Shown here one piece after another: positions 45,471 through 59,712 of a stretch of 64,000 nucleotides of DNA (positions are counted from its first letter, which is position 1; every line of letters starts with the position of its first letter). Origin of the DNA: Isoetes taiwanensis. Lineage: Eukaryota; Streptophyta; Lycopodiopsida; Isoetales; Isoetaceae. The DNA is taken from NCBI GenBank assembly GCA_021234155.1, contig JAJEKV010000011.1, forward strand, positions 3,409,069-3,473,068. Direction: 5' to 3'. Below the pieces are notes generated by a model that was given only the letters and a program-made list of their open reading frames with translations, ran no database searches and had not been told where the DNA came from. A program made the position numbers and the translations under genes.

Positions 45471-45887
45471 CCCAAGGGGCAAAATTTTTTTTAACCTATA
45501 ACACAAACCATTACATTACACACACTAAAATTAAATTCCCCCCTTAAACCCCCTTTCGTTTGGGTGCATATTCACACGGGGGGTGACGTAGGGCAGCGAG
45601 AGCCCTTATAATTATGTTTTGCATGTACAAAATCAACACCATATAGTATATTGCCTGAAATCTTATAGTATTTTGCAAATCTTGTTATATAGTATAACAA
45701 ATTCTGTACATCCATACCCCACAAACGAGGAACTTTGTGTACGGTGTAGATTAAGGAATAAGGGGTGAATATGCCTATCCAACAACTCTCGTTGCCCGGA
45801 GTCACCCCCCGTGTGAATATGCACCCAAACAAAAGGGGAATTGGGAATTTAATTTTAGTGTGTGTAATGTAATGGTTTGTGTTATAG
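45445..45887. mobile_element. Foldback/MITE-like element with ~110-bp arms
   Basis: CTATAACACAAACCATTACA at 45496 is mirrored by its reverse complement ending at 45887. The arms continue inward through AAATTAAATTCCCC, TTTGGGTGCATATTCACACG and GGGGGGTGAC. A partial relative lies at 24118-24400. That copy also shares the GGGC.CAAAATTTTTTTTAA sequence left of the arm, so the true left border may be near 45445. I could not define a target duplication. Non-coding. Confidence 0.8.
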
Positions 45888-47371
45888 CAGATCTGAACAA
45901 GAGGATGCATAAAAAAGGTTGCTCTAGCTAATAATCCTTTTGCAAACTGCTGAAACCTGCTCTACTGAGCCAAACAAACACTCTGGCATTTTCAAAATCT
46001 ATCCAATTAGCAGCTTCCTTTTTTCTCATGAGCACCCTTTTCCATGTGCTTAAGGGGAATCAGAAGACCAATTGCAGCATAGTTAACCATATCTCTTAGC
46101 AATATGCCAAACAACTGCCATCTATATATCTATATGGCAATTAAGAGGTTGATTTGTACTAAATCATGTTGGATGTTCTCATTTAATTATGTTGGACGTT
46201 CTTTTGTATATCATCTGAGCAAAAGCAAATTGAGCTTGGTGAGAAGGTAAAAGGTTCAAACCAAGTAAAGAATGCTCAATTTCTTCTTATATTAATTTCC
46301 AAAGTATTATTGTATTGCACTCAAAATCTAGCTCTTTTTTATGGTGCATTGCACTCCTTTTTAATGTGTCCATGTTATTTGTTCCAAACAAAGCATGACG
46401 TTAGATGCAACAATAGCACTTCATTCACAGCAAAGGCAGTCCCTTTCGAGTTTCAAGTCCTCTTCAGGATATTCATGGCATATTTGAGGATGGTAATGGT
46501 TTTGCAGATATAATACACAGTTGATATAAATGATATGAAGTGCAATAAAGGCCTTGATTTGGCTTCTGTTTTTTCTTGAAACAATATCCATCATGTTCTA
46601 TGATACAAGCATGGCATCACCATTATAAACAGAGAATAGTAGAAGATGCTTTCGTTAATCTAGAACTTCCTTTGGTTATTCTCATATATCTAATTTGTGC
46701 ACTACAAATTCTCTTTTTTTTAATCTTCATTTTGTCTCCAACAGAAGCTAAAAAATTTAATAGTGTAGAAGAATGCATTTACACTATTTCTCTAGAAAGT
46801 TTTTGAAATCGAGACCATTCTAAGGGCAACATTTCTCCTCCCTAAGACGTGGTCATGGTGGCACATTTAAATGTTAACGGAATTTTTCTTTTGTTGGCTT
46901 CACAATGTTTACTTTTGTTCTATCCGTTCTATGCGATTTTATTGCCAAACCGCTCTGGATTATGAAGATCTACGAAGTAATTGGACATTCAAATATGTTT
47001 TTAGTGCGTCAGTGTTATCACATTACAGAAACATCATTCCGGGAGACATTTCTAGGATCAGCCTGTATCCATACCAAGATTGTCGTTTTAAGAGATATTT
47101 GCTTTCCATGCCAAGAATGTCTCCTCTAAAGGACCTTCGTGTATATGCCAATATTTTGTGCAGATTGTGTGTGTATTAATTCCTTGTGTTTGTGTTACTG
47201 CCATGCAGACACAACATGAAACAATTGTTCTTTCAAAGAATGGTCCTTGGCTTCGCAGTAACATGGGGAAGACGTTCAAGGATAGAATGAGAAATCCGGC
47301 TATGGATTGGAGGCAATCCGTATGTTAATTTTGCGTATATTATCAAATTTCTTATTCAAACTTAAATGTAG
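45888..47371. other. No recognised gene
   Basis: Short frames only. A plus-strand stretch around 46940-47320 (ETSFRETFLGSACIHTKIVV; NMGKTFKDRMRNPAMDWRQS) looks mildly protein-like, but I cannot name it. Confidence 0.35.
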
Positions 47372-49070
47372 GAATAGAATAGAATAGAATAGAATAGAAT
47401 AGATGTTTTAACGTCCACGGAGACCAATAGGTCATGGGACCCATACAATGGGCTAGTACAATCATTACTACTAGGATTAAAAAACCCCTGCCTCGAAAGG
47501 TTTTCAAGGGAAAACCCTTTGCAGTAATGATGATACTAGATAAGCGGAGATAATGACTACTGAGGGCTCAGTAATTGCAGACGTTTATCTAGAACCTCAA
47601 GTATGTATAATGCCAAGTCATGCACAGATGGTGCGCTGAGAAGTTGTGGGAGCGTGGAATGGAATGCTAAGGTCAAAAAATGATTCCAAACTATCTCAAA
47701 AGTAGGGCAACTCAGAAGAGTATGGCTTTCATCTTCAATAACCTGTAACTGGCAACAGGCACATAGTCTTGCTTCTCGCAGCAATTCGCGCCGCCCCATC
47801 TACCCTGCCTCAATCCAGTAGCATGTGGGACCCCGTATAATTGATGCAATAGCTACAAGCTTGTTCCTCGGATAATGAAGCAAGCAAATAAGCTTGGGGC
47901 CCTGGTGCCAAGGTGGGATTTATGTGTGCATGATAATGACCGTTTTTCACTTGGGCCAAAGTAGCTCAAGGCCCCATATCTTTTGAGAAGAACGACCATT
48001 GAGATATTGTTGCAAAAGCTCAGGATCGAATCGACGAAAGCATCGCAAAGGTTCGTTGTACGGTTACCCCAACGGGCAAACCATGTAGTGCAATGCTCTT
48101 TTCCAACATCGTTTCAAACGCCGAGGAGATTCACCATGGCAAGTGCAAGAACGGGATACCTAACATCATCCATGTGGTGCACCTTGCTAATATAGTGGAG
48201 ATGGCGCTTCATGGCGAATGTTGAAGAGGCCAAAACCTCGTCTCTTGTAAAAGAATAGCATAGGGCACCGTTGTTTTAACTCCAAGGCTGTAAGTGAGAA
48301 AGGACTTTTGCACCCGCTCCAAGCTCTCCCAAGCACTAGCACTAATGGCAGGCCCCCACACTTCAGAACCATACAGTAAAACAGGCTCTACCAAAGCCCG
48401 AAACAAGTGAGCTTTCCGTGGCCAATCATGAATTTCTCAAGGCGAAAACAATTGTTTTGCATTGCATAGAGTGCTCTCCATCCAGCAGCCACCCGCTTGG
48501 TAATACACTGTTCCCAAAGTGTGTTCTTACAGAATTCTACACCAAGATACTTGTAGCTATCTACAACTTCAACTTCGTGGCTATCATAGTGCATAGTGGG
48601 AACATTGTGACGAGAAGATTGAACTGCCAAAAGCTTGGTCTTTTGGAGATTAACACGCAGACCTGTGTTCTCACAAAAATTGTGCAGAGCATGTAAATGT
48701 TGCTGCATACTAGCAGCGGTATGTGCCAGAAGTGAAACATCATCAGCATACATAAGTTGCCTAATGATATAGTGTGCCAAATGTGGACCTCCGCCACCAT
48801 GATTATCAAGGCATTCTTTCAATTGATCAATGTACAAGCCAAAGAGTGTAGGAGATAAAGGGCAACCCTGACGAACTCCAATATTGCTAGTGATTTGAGT
48901 ATCTGATGCTGGAAATTTAGCAAAAACCCTTTCATAGAGCCGATAAACTGCATTTTGAAGATCTTGTGGAACCCCAAGTGCCTGCAAGTGCTGTCAAAGA
49001 AGCTCGTGTGGTACTGTATCAAAAGCAGAAGTAAAATCCACAAAGCAGATAAAGCAGATGGATCAGGCTC
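47372..49070 (-). mobile_element. LINE retrotransposon, 5'-truncated, with (TATTC)n tail
   Basis: Minus strand. The RT starts within domain A (FVDFTSAFDTVPHELL, stop, QHLQALGVPQDLQNAVYRLY). It continues NIGVRQGCPLSPTLFGLYID and the catalytic LMYADDVSLLAHTAASM, then NTGLRVNLQKTKLLAVQ and DSYKYLGVEFCKN. The C-terminal part includes LVEPVLLYGSEVWGP and a Cys/His motif (CACCQLQVIEDESHTLLSCP). The 3' end ACGTTAAAACA is followed by about six TATTC repeats (47372-47402 on the plus strand). No endonuclease domain remains in this copy. RT uses a nicked target to copy its RNA. Several frameshifts and a stop after PHELL inactivate it. Confidence 0.9.
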
Positions 49071-49640
49071 AATTGATTGTTGGGGTAAAAATAATGTTGG
49101 GCAATCCAATCCCCCCAAGGAGCAGTTACATCTATTACTTGTGGTAATTATTTTACCTGTGGTCTAAGCAGAAACACAAGCAAAAGTGTCTGCTGGGGAT
49201 CTATGTCTGGAGATCCTGAAGCTGAATATAGTGTCATTTATGTTGGACGGCATAATTGTTGTGGAATTGAAGGGTAGTCTTTGTTTTGCAGCCCCCTCCC
49301 CCCTTTAACATGGCATTATCCCAGCCCTTGATGTCCAGATTGTGTGGTCTGAATCTGTGCCACATCAAATGGGGGGCTGTAAAACAAAGATGTCCCGAAT
49401 TGAAAAAGGTATTAGGTAAACACAGTGTGGTGGAGCCAATGAATATAATCAGTCTCAACCTCCTAATCAGTTTAATTTCTTTGCCATATCTAGTGGTTTA
49501 GGCACATCTATGGAATTAGGGATGATACAAAGGAAGCAATATGCTGGGTGATAGTACATATGGCCAGTTGAAGGTCCCAAATGGGGTTTCTTTTTCATTA
49601 ATCTCAGCAAGAGATTGGTATACCTATGGCATCAGACTAG
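49071..49640. other. No recognised gene
   Basis: Between the LINE truncation point and the receptor-kinase pseudogene. Possibly a decayed part of the kinase gene upstream region, but no motif can be read. Confidence 0.3.
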
Positions 49641-50538
<898 letters not shown>

Positions 50539-50540
50539 AG

Positions 50541-50926
50541 TTTAGGGCTTTATTTCACCACTGAATCTTTTGAAATATGGGATTCTAAAACTTGGGTGCT
50601 TCTTCCCACTAATATCAAGATGTTTGTAGAGTTTTTTGTAAGATTATTGAAACTTTTGTGCTTATCCATTTCTGAACTAAATGATCATTCTGCCAATTGT
50701 ACCTAGAAATGTTCTTTGCAAAAGTTCATGAAAAGGTAAAAGTCTGTGTTTTCCCTTCTTAAGCATGCCCGGGACTGCCCGCCCACATTCGTGGAAAACA
50801 AATGCTAACTAAGGGGGTTAAGGATCAAGAGATAACTATCTCTCGACCATCTCTCATAAAATACGTATAAAATTTATCTCGCCTTGTTAGTGCGAGAGTT
50901 AAAAAAATGTGTGCGTGTGGGAAAGC
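50541..50926. other. No gene seen
   Basis: Nothing recognised between the kinase pseudogene and the purine tract. Confidence 0.4.
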
Positions 50927-51014
50927 GGAGGGAGGGGGGGGAGAGAGAGAGAGAGAGAGAGAGGGAGGGAGGGAGGGAGGGAGGGAGGGAGGGAGGGAGG
51001 AGGGAGGGAGGGAT
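50927..51014. repeat. Purine tract: (GA)n followed by (GGGA)n
   Basis: A strand-asymmetric polypurine run of (GA)~11 then (GGGA)~9 with small interruptions. Such tracts can form triplex or G-rich structures. There is no coding role. Confidence 0.95.
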
Positions 51015-51349
51015 TTTAGGTGGCAGGGGATTACGGGACTCGCTCGTTTTTTGGAGTTTCTGACAGGAAATCCGTGGAAACCCCTCAAACCGGGCAGTTT
51101 CCTAGCACAAAATGTGCCGGAAGTGGGAGAGGGAATCCCACATGCACCTTGGACTACCAGAATTGTCGGATTCGTCGATCCTATGACCCAGATCATATGT
51201 TGGGGGCTTTGAGTACCTCTCGTTTCGCTTATAGTCATTTATGATTGAAGGCGCCTATGATTTTGAAATATGAAATACGATTTCGCCTAAGGTTTTGAGG
51301 GAATGTCGAACCACTATACGTCTTTTGCCTAAGATTTTAGAATATGAAA

Positions 51350-51427
51350 TACGGGGATTTGAACCTCTACTAAAATAACTCAATGTCTTAACAAGAGTAC
51401 TTTAGCCAATATACCCAATAAGCTAAT
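51350..51427 (-). repeat. tRNA-like (SINE head?) sequence
   Basis: On the minus strand, TTGGCTAAAG (A-box-like, 51411-51420) and GGTTCAAATCC (perfect B box, 51355-51365) are about 46 bp apart, the spacing of RNA polymerase III promoters in tRNA-derived elements. The T-stem pairs poorly, so it is not a functional tRNA gene. Confidence 0.35.
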
Positions 51428-52166
51428 GTGATTATTTTTTATCTTGAATCTATGTTTTTTTTATAACAACTTATTCAATTGTTTTAGGGATATATAGTCT
51501 ATAGTTTCAGGAATTATTATTTTTACATCCATATCAAATCCCCCTGGAACCCCCTGTTATTTTGCTACATATAGATGCAGCATTCACTGGCATAGGAGTC
51601 AAAACCTTCTCATTTTAATTAATAGATTTTAATACATATAAGATGGTATGGCTATTTTAGAACCTTATAACATATAGTATGGCTATTTTAGATAAATAGT
51701 AATATACATATCCCCATGTGAAACGAGATATATTATACATGATACAATTTCTCATAAAGTTTAATTTAAGATAAGATTTTGTGAATCCCATTTAATTCCA
51801 TTCAACTTCTATCCCCATAAGCAGCAAATAAGTGCCTAGTGATGTCGGCCATATGCTGGGCACATGTAGGAATACATGTTTATATAGGCTTTCCTTTACA
51901 TCTATTGTCTACACCAAATGGCCCACATCGATCTAGATGCTTTGACATTAGGTGTCATGCGTTGTATCACCGGATACAATGTTGGGCATAAGTAAGTCGT
52001 ATAGGTACATTTAAGGCATAGGAAAGGGGAGGGCACAAATGCGATGATTGGACATGTGACGCACTAGTTGTCCTTGGAGGCAATCAGTTTTTGTACTTTA
52101 TCTAATGCAAAGAAATTGTCAAGCTACTTTTAACTTCAATTGTTTAATTTTGACTACATGGTCTAG
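51428..52166. other. No gene seen; weak foldback-family similarity
   Basis: AAATCCCCCTGGAACCCCCT near 51536 resembles the CCCCTTRAACCCCC core of the foldback family at 24245 and 45540. Otherwise featureless AT-rich sequence. Confidence 0.3.
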
Positions 52167-52555
52167 AAATAGAATACAATAGAATAGAATAAATTTTTTA
52201 ATGTCCACGGAGACCAATAGGTCATGGGACCCATACAATGGGCTAGTACAATCATTACTACAAGGATTAAAAAACCCCTGCCTCAAAAGGTTTTCGAGGG
52301 AAAAACCTTTGCAGTAATGATGATACTAGACAAGCGGAGATAATGACTACTGAGGGCTCAGTAATTGCCGATGTTTATCTAGAACCTCAAGTATGTATAA
52401 TGCCAAGACATGCACAGATGGTGCTCTGAGAAGTTGTGGAAGCGTGGAATGGAATGCTAAGGTCAAAAAATGATTCCGGACTATCTCAAAAGCAGGGCAA
52501 CTCAGAAGAGTATGGCTTTCATCTTCAATAAACCTGTAACTGGCAAATGAAAGAC
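52167..52555 (-). mobile_element. LINE 3' end, 5'-truncated copy
   Basis: The tail (about AGAAT x4, 52167-52191) joins sequence nearly identical to 47403-47758 of the longer LINE, including the C-terminal coding part (IEDESHTLLSCPAFEIVRN). Homology stops at CTGTAACTGGCAA, about 52555. High similarity to the 47-kb copy implies recent activity of the family. Confidence 0.9.
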
Positions 52556-52910
52556 GAGTGAATGAATATGTTTGAAATTCTTTCAAATACAAATATGCAC
52601 ATGGCTATAATCCCCACCTACTTACCAAATTTGGCAGATTTATCGGTGAGCCATGTTATTACATTCCTCCTTGAGATTTGTGCTTGTTGCTTAGCTATGT
52701 AACCAATGTCTATGTTCCCATTGACTGTCATTAAAAATCCTATAATTATTAGCTTTATAAAGCACTCTTTGCTATCCTATAAAGGATGAACTATGAACTT
52801 AATCATGCCATTGTAGACTCCCTTTGTTGTTAATGTGCTCTTCCTTATGCATACATAGTTTTGGTTTCGATGGCTAAAAAGCCACTAAAAGATTCGACTA
52901 TTATTCTATA

Positions 52911-54190
52911 ATGATTATTAAAAGAGTAGGCATGTGTACAAAATGTTGGGTAAATGCATGTATCTTGCTTTTAATACTATTAAGATTGATACAAAAATCT
53001 CTGGCAATAACTGGTAATGTGATAGATGATTGTTGGATGGGAAACTCGAATTGGAATGAGAATAGAATGCGATTGGCTGATTGTGTAGTGGGATTTGGTC
53101 GAAGTGCCTTAGGAGGCAAAGGAGGACATATTTATGTCGTCACTAATTCGGGTGATGATCTAGTGAAACCATGGAAGGGGATTTTACGCTATGGAGCCAT
53201 TCCAAAAAGACCTCTTTGGATTATTTTCAAAAGTGACATGAGAATAGTTCTAAAAGCTGAACTCATCATCACAAGCTTCAAGACAATTGATGGAAGACGT
53301 GCAAATGTTCAGATTGGATTTGGCGGCCCATGCATTACTATTCAATTTGTGACTAATGTTATAATCCATGGTCTAACTTTACATGATTGCACACCAAGTA
53401 GATCCCAATTGGTCGCCAGTTCTACAACCCATACTGGCATGAGGGGTGGAACAGCGGGGATGCTATTGATATTTTGGGATCTAGTAATATTTGGGTTGAT
53501 CATAATTCCTTGGCAAATACTGGTGATGGGCTTGTAGATGTTATTCTTGGATCTACAAACATCTCGATTTCGAATAACCACTACATGAACCATAACAAGG
53601 TATGTTTAAAATGTATTGCAATGCTCAAATTCCTTTGGAATTCTAACATTCCTTCATTTCTTGTTGCAGATAATGTTATTTGGTCATTCTGATAGTTATG
53701 TTCGTGATCGGCGAATGAAGGTGACTGTTTTGTACAACTATTTTGGACCTAATTTAGTACAAAGAATGCCGAGGTCCTACACTTTTTTCATTTTTTTTTC
53801 TTTGAATAGTCCACTCTATTTCTTAACGGGGTTTCTAACTTCTTTTATAGGGTACGTTATGGTCGTTTTCATGTGACAAATAATTTCTATGAGGGATGGG
53901 CTAAAAGTGCAATAGGAGGAAGTAGCTCTCCAACAATTTTAAGTGAAGGAAACCGGTTCTAAGCTCTTAATGAGAAAGCTGAATGGATTTGATTCCAAAC
54001 CTAAGTCTTCAAATGTATTTAACTTGTAGTAATTACTAACATAAACATTGTGTAGATTACCAAAGTTGAGGTGGGGGGAGGTGATGGAATATGGAATTCA
54101 AATGGTGACATGTTTCTGAATGGAGCTTTCTTTGTGCCAAAAGGTAGTGGAAATGCCAAGCTTGGCTATTTCACATCACAGAGGTCATAG
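52911..54190 (+). pseudogene. Pectate lyase (PL1) pseudogene with introns
   Basis: Plus strand. A hydrophobic start (ACILLLILLRLI) could be a signal peptide. The PL1 fold follows: NVIDDCWMGNSNWNENRMRL, ADCVVGFGRSALGGKGGHIY, LWIIFKSDMRIVLKAELIIT, SFKTIDGRRANVQIG, NVIIHGLTLHDC. After a frameshift near 53450 come IWVDHNSLANTGDGLVDVIL and NISISNNHYMNHNK. Exons after GT-AG introns give [33 protein letters not shown], then [20 protein letters not shown] and finally FLNGAFFVPKGSG. The WVDHN and VxRxPxxR-type motifs of the calcium-dependent lyase are visible. Besides the frameshift, a TAA interrupts NRF*ALNEKAEW. The family cleaves de-esterified pectin in the cell wall. This copy is dead but structurally complete. 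Confidence 0.9.
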
Positions 54191-54736
54191 TTAAACCTGC
54201 ATCTTGGGTGTTAATCATGACTGCGCGAGCAGGTCCTTTGTCTTGTAGAAAAGAAAGTGCATGTTAAAAAGAATAGGATAGTCACATCATTCACGTCCTC
54301 TCTTTTTCTTCCTTTGAAATCAAGGATATAGCAGCTTTTTGTCCCAATGACTATTGAATTGGGAAAGGGCCCATAAAGCAATGTTAGTGTAGATCTTCAT
54401 AATAATTTTTATTTTATTTATAAATATAAAATGCAAAAGTTTTAAGGCGGCAAGAAGGATGCAAAACATTCAATTTGAATTCTATTGTTTTTATCATTCA
54501 TGGTGATCAAGATGTCTGTGCTAACCATGTAACAATAGCACACTAAGCCCATTACATAAAAACCCTACGGTAATGGGACTAGTAAATATATGCATGCCAG
54601 GATATTCTTAATGGATATGCCTGGTCGCATTCGTTGATATAGTACCACCATTGCATACATCTACAAAAGCACATTTGGTGCTTGATTAGGTGTCATGAAA
54701 TCGATGTAATTTGATCTGATAATTGCACGCTAGACA
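54191..54736. other. No gene seen
   Basis: Nothing recognised downstream of the pectate-lyase pseudogene. Confidence 0.4.
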
Positions 54737-56660
54737 AAATAGAATAGAATAGAATAGAGTTTTATCGTTCATGAGACCAATCCGCCTATGGGACCCCAAA
54801 AGGAGGCGTAGCAAACGTATTATTGCTCGCGTTAGCCCCTCCTGAAGGGTTTTTGAGGGAAAACCTGTGACATGAATAATATTGCTGTCAAACTATACAA
54901 ACATCTATCATGAGGGGAAAGAAATATGTACACATATCAAGCAAGTGCCCGAGGACCGAGCTGATCCCTGCAATCCATGACCTCTTGAAGGTATGATCCC
55001 AACATCCGTACCGAGGTCGTGCTCAACATCTCATGCATGAGCTGGCCAGGACAGACCAGCTCAGCATAACGCATCCGAATCATCATATGCCGGACAACTC
55101 TGAAGGGTCTGCCATTCAACTTCGCAGCATTGACAAAGCCTCTCCTGGTGCAGCTCCCCAATCCATCTCCCCATCTCAATCCGGAGACGGTGTGCGTTTG
55201 TTCGGATAGAGACAATAGATCTGCGCCTTTTCATGGGTAGATGAGTGCACAGATAGCATTGAGGGCCTCGCTCCACTATGGGGTTTATAGTGGCATTGGT
55301 AATGTGCCATCTTGACCTGTTCGAGGGTGCTGGCATCCCGTAACTTACTGATGAAGCATGTATCAAGGTACTATCTGAGACTGTGGCGATCTGCCTCCGT
55401 TTGCACTCGGATGCACCTATGCTCCTGCACATTCCATCTGGTCAGCCACTGAGCTCTCTTTTTTCGTCAGCAGGCCTTTAGGCGTCGAGGCCCCAAGCGA
55501 GGTTAGGAGACGAGGATCGCCCATACTGACCACATTCTGGAAGTAGATGATGTGTTTGTCAAGGGCCCTCCTCTAAAGAGGCAAAAAATCTGTCTCCTGC
55601 AACAATATCTGGTATGGAACTGTGGACTTTACCCTCAGGGCCCGTGCCAAGAATGCTTTCTGCACCTGCTCCAAGTCATTCTAAGTGGCCAGGAAATCCA
55701 CCAGGCCCCAGACCTCGACCCCATACAAAAGCACAAGTTCTACTAGCATCTTGAATAGGTGCGACTGGTGGGCCCAATCATACAGCTCCGCCTTGTGTTT
55801 ATTTGTTCTGCATTGCATATGTCTTCCAACCTGCTGCAGCTCGCAACCGAATGGAATTGTCCCAGTTCATGGCAGACGAGAACTCCACCCCCAAACACTC
55901 TCATTTGACCATCGGCATATCCTATTTTCATGTGGTTCATGGATCCATCTGTCTGCTTGAGTTCCAAGGTGATGTGCACCTACGAATAGATGTTATTCTC
56001 TCTTCTGGAAAAATGTGCATCTACGAAGAGATGAATATGCACCTACGAATTTCCTTTTCTGGAAAAATGTGCTAATTATATTATGTAAAATTCTTATTGT
56101 TGCAAAAACCATTGCCAGGACAAGTACTTTATACGTTGAAGGTGCTAGTGTCTCCATGTAATACCTTTAGAGTGTGACCGTTGCTTCTAATCCATTACAA
56201 ATACCATCTCAAAAACTTCACACAATTGGATGAGTTCCCTTCCAAATGGTGAGACATGCTTACTAGCACCATGTGATGAATGTGACAAGATTGTATCATT
56301 AGCAGACATCCACAAAGGATCACGTGCATCCTCATATATAAGCTGAGCAGCTTGCATTCCAGCAGTACGAGCATTAACTCACCAAAAAGAATAGCATGCC
56401 CTAACTCTTTGAATTGGGCAATTTCATCATAAAGATCACCACAAGGATCATTGCATTCTATATTATTTTCAGCATAAAAAGGCAATGATGTAGGTGAAAA
56501 GTAGCATGCAGCAATAAAAATGGCATTACCATTTGTGCAATGGACTTTGATCCACATGTAGCAATCATATCTATCAGCTTTATGAAGAGCAATGCGTGGA
56601 CCAAAGGCATCCTTAAAATAGCAACAACTCCACACAACCACGCTATCCATGACATTCATA
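54737..56660 (-). mobile_element. Older LINE copy of a related subfamily: endonuclease and C-terminal parts
   Basis: The pentanucleotide tail at 54737-54758 is followed by a 3' end (ATCGTTCATGAGACCAATCC) related to, but distinct from, the 47-kb copy. Minus-strand coding remnants include the RT thumb/C-terminal region (VLLYGVEVWGLVDFLAT, LRVKSTVPYQILLQETDF; HQERLCQCCEVEWQTLQSCP). Further upstream, at 56170-56660, is an apurinic-type endonuclease domain (YDCYMWIKVHCTNGNAIFIA, ACYFSPTSLPFYAE, GHAILFGE...NARTAGMQ). The RT core between them is missing, so this is either an internally deleted element or two neighbouring fragments. Many frameshifts. Confidence 0.75.
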
Positions 56661-58387
56661 AATAATGAAAAGTATTGATAGCCAGAAAAATAAGGAAGCC
56701 TTTTGGCAGAATGCTTTCAGATTTTCATGGGCAAAAAGATATCCATATCTTTTGCAATTGGGTAGGCCATCTCCTTTACTCACCAATAGAATCCGATTGA
56801 ATTGAAACATGTGAAGGGATTGTATTTACAGATGATAGAGCAGAGTCAGGAAGAAGGGCATAGATCCCATCATTTCTGTATTCTCATGTGCATGGATAAA
56901 TATTGCATTGTGGAGTAGTAGATTACAAATCAGAAGTAGCATACATAACCTGTATTACAAAATATTATTAAGATGTAGCCTTTGGTTTTTCTTTGTTGAG
57001 ATGCAAACCATTCAAACATTGCCCAAAATGCATGCGACGCTATAGATTTGCAAGGCAACTTAAATGGATGAAGGAAGTCTACTAGCACAAATGCAAGTGC
57101 TAAAACAACCATGAAATGAACACCGGAATAAAACATCCGTAAAACTCCTATCTGCTGCATATAAGCAATCCATAAGAAAAAGGCAAGAATATTTTCATCC
57201 AAAATCTGGATCGCGTAACACCTCTATACCTTCAAACAGCCAAGCAGCCAAGCTATAGAGTTCATCTTCGATTATTTCCAATCTCTGCTGGATGGTCCCT
57301 AAGAAGATTCCATGTACACAAGATGACAAAATCCATAAAAGCGCATACATTCATGTCTACAGGCAATGTGAAAGGCCTGCATACAAGTTATGTTAAATCT
57401 GTAGCACAACATACTTAGGCACAAGCTTTAAGAGTTTAAATGCAAAATGTTCTTTCTTTTTTTGCTTTATTCTGTGCATGGATGGAGCCCAGCAAATCTT
57501 GCTAAGATCGCCAGACTTCACATCAACCTCTCATCATAAATTTCATGTGAGATATTTTAGGTATTTTCAAGATAACAGAACAGATAAATTAGCAAATCAT
57601 TGAAATGAAAATGTTCCAACTATTTTTGCACTTGAAAACCCAAATGGCTTTTTCATGCACTCACCCTATTAAATATGTCAACAATTAATTGTGGAATTTA
57701 ATAAGCCAAAAGATAAATCTCCTTCTAGCAATACTTGAAGCATACCAACCATAAATATAAGAATATGAGAATAAGTACACACTTAGAATGCTAAAGTATC
57801 CAAATCATCTACTTGTTTCAAAGGTATGATGCTCGTAGGAAGAGCTTTACACTTAGGCCAACATGTAGCATGCATTATAAAAAAAAAAAAAAAAAAAAGC
57901 CACTAGCAAAAAGGCGCAACAGGAGGCTTGGGCAGTATTAGGCTTAGAAGCATTTTTATATTTGGTTAGAGGTTAGGTTGTCGATAAAAATATTTACTAG
58001 ACAAATTATTAATTGAAGGAATATTCAAACTAGGTATCTATATATTAAAGGCTGATTAAAACCATGAAAACCGGTATTTTAGTATAGAATATGCATATGT
58101 AGATTGATCCAGGGCTTTGGGTTGGCGCCATATGAATTTGTGCTGATGGTTCCATTCTGAAAGGTGTAAGGGACAACTTTTTTGTTGTTTAAAGCTTGAG
58201 TGGTCTTTAAATGGACACCCCTTCCTTAAAGCGCAATGCCACTCTAAGTGCACAACATGATGGCAATGTTAACATACAAGAAAACATGATTGCTGGTAGG
58301 ATTGACTATGTTAGGCAAACCTCACACTTCCAAAATACTAGGTGATGATTCACATTTTTTATTTAATGTGCAAAGTCAATGAACCTG
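56661..58387. other. No recognised gene; possible exon remnants
   Basis: Minus-strand translations near 57200-57300 (LGTIQQRLEIIEDELYSLAA, WLFEGIEVLRDP) and 56950-57130 (a hydrophobic LALAFVLVDFLHPFKLPC segment) look protein-like but are not identifiable. A 19-base A-run lies near 57880. Confidence 0.3.
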
Positions 58388-59153
58388 TTAGCTCATTATT
58401 CCTTGAAAATGGCTAATGAGCTTCTCATCAACTGGTTGTTGCTCTATTAATGCTGGCTCAATCACAAGTTGAATGTGTTCCAAATGTTGAGAATTTGCTG
58501 CCCTTTCTTCTTCCATCATTTCAGGCCCAGAATCTGCAATAGAATTTTCTTCAAGCAATTCGGAGGATGCATATGTAGCTTTATGATGACAACAAACCAA
58601 TAAGTCATCATCTTCATCTAATTCTCCTGCCTCTTGTCTTGTAAGAAAAATGAGTTGATGGCACTCCACACAAATCTGCATGGTCCCCTCACCATTTAAA
58701 TTTCTGAATATCTCTTTTCGAATCATCTCGTCCGTTTAAGTCATATTGTCTTCTCGTTTTCTAAGCAAGCAAGTTATTATCGATCTTTCTGGTTCAACTA
58801 CTAGTTCTGGCTTCACGGCTTCGAACTTATATAGGCAACCTTCTGTTGTATGATAACCTTAGGTATTGCAGATCCCACAATGTGGTTCGTACACAAACTC
58901 TATTGGGCAATATTTTGCAATATGGCCATTGGTAACACCTCCAACATTGCCCGGATCTTCTTTGCTGCATGATTGCCATCATCTGTTGCATCTCGAGCAC
59001 TTTCCCAGACAACTCTCTGAGTACGTCCTCTTTAAACTTGTTTATAACCACTTCTGGTGTTGGCACACCAATAATGTGGAGTTGATTTTTGTTCTCTAAA
59101 GTATTTGTGTGTAATGTATGGATGAAGTTATGTGATATAATATGACATAACAC
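58388..59153 (-). pseudogene. Retroelement gag-like remnant with zinc knuckle
   Basis: Minus strand, two frames. Near 58850-58950 the translation HIAKYCPIEFVYEPHCGICN, then GYHTTEGC, is a CCHC-like tail. It is preceded by a helical MQQMMAIMQQRRSGQCWRC region. Downstream, at 58388-58726, an acidic segment has MQICVECHQLIFLTRQEAGE. This resembles the Gag end of plant Ty3-type elements with a double zinc finger. No LTRs, protease or RT were found next to it. Confidence 0.45.
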
Positions 59154-59712
59154 ATAGGAGGTGACATAGAGTTAACTGGATAAGAGTTTGGGCAAACATT
59201 CTCAATGATACATTCTCCATGCTTTGAAAATCATGCACAGTGTCATGTATTTTACTAGGCTATCTGCGATACATCTGTTTTATATAGATACTGAGTGGCT
59301 GAAAGAGTTCCAGCAAGCCGAAATTATTTAATAGTCTAGTAAGCACTGGTTGACATGCCTCTCCATTGGTCCATGCTATACTAAAAGAGACACATATCCC
59401 TACATAAATCAAAAGTCCAATATTGACACACACCCTTGCGTATGGTGCATCTATAAGACGCCATTTGCTAACATTGTATTTGTCTTGAATGCATGAAGTT
59501 GCTACGCCCTACATATCATGGCATTGGCTAATGTTGTCTAGCATGAACACATGGCCCTATGAATTTTAAAAATCCATACGCCCCTACGTAGCCCGCCATC
59601 ATCGAGCACCGTTTTGAAGAAATATGCATTATGATTTAAAATTGTCTATATTGAGATAAGGGGGGATATTCTTTGGAAGGCTTGGTTGCCATGCACCATT
59701 TAGTCGTAAATA
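59154..59712. other. No gene seen
   Basis: Nothing recognised. Confidence 0.4.
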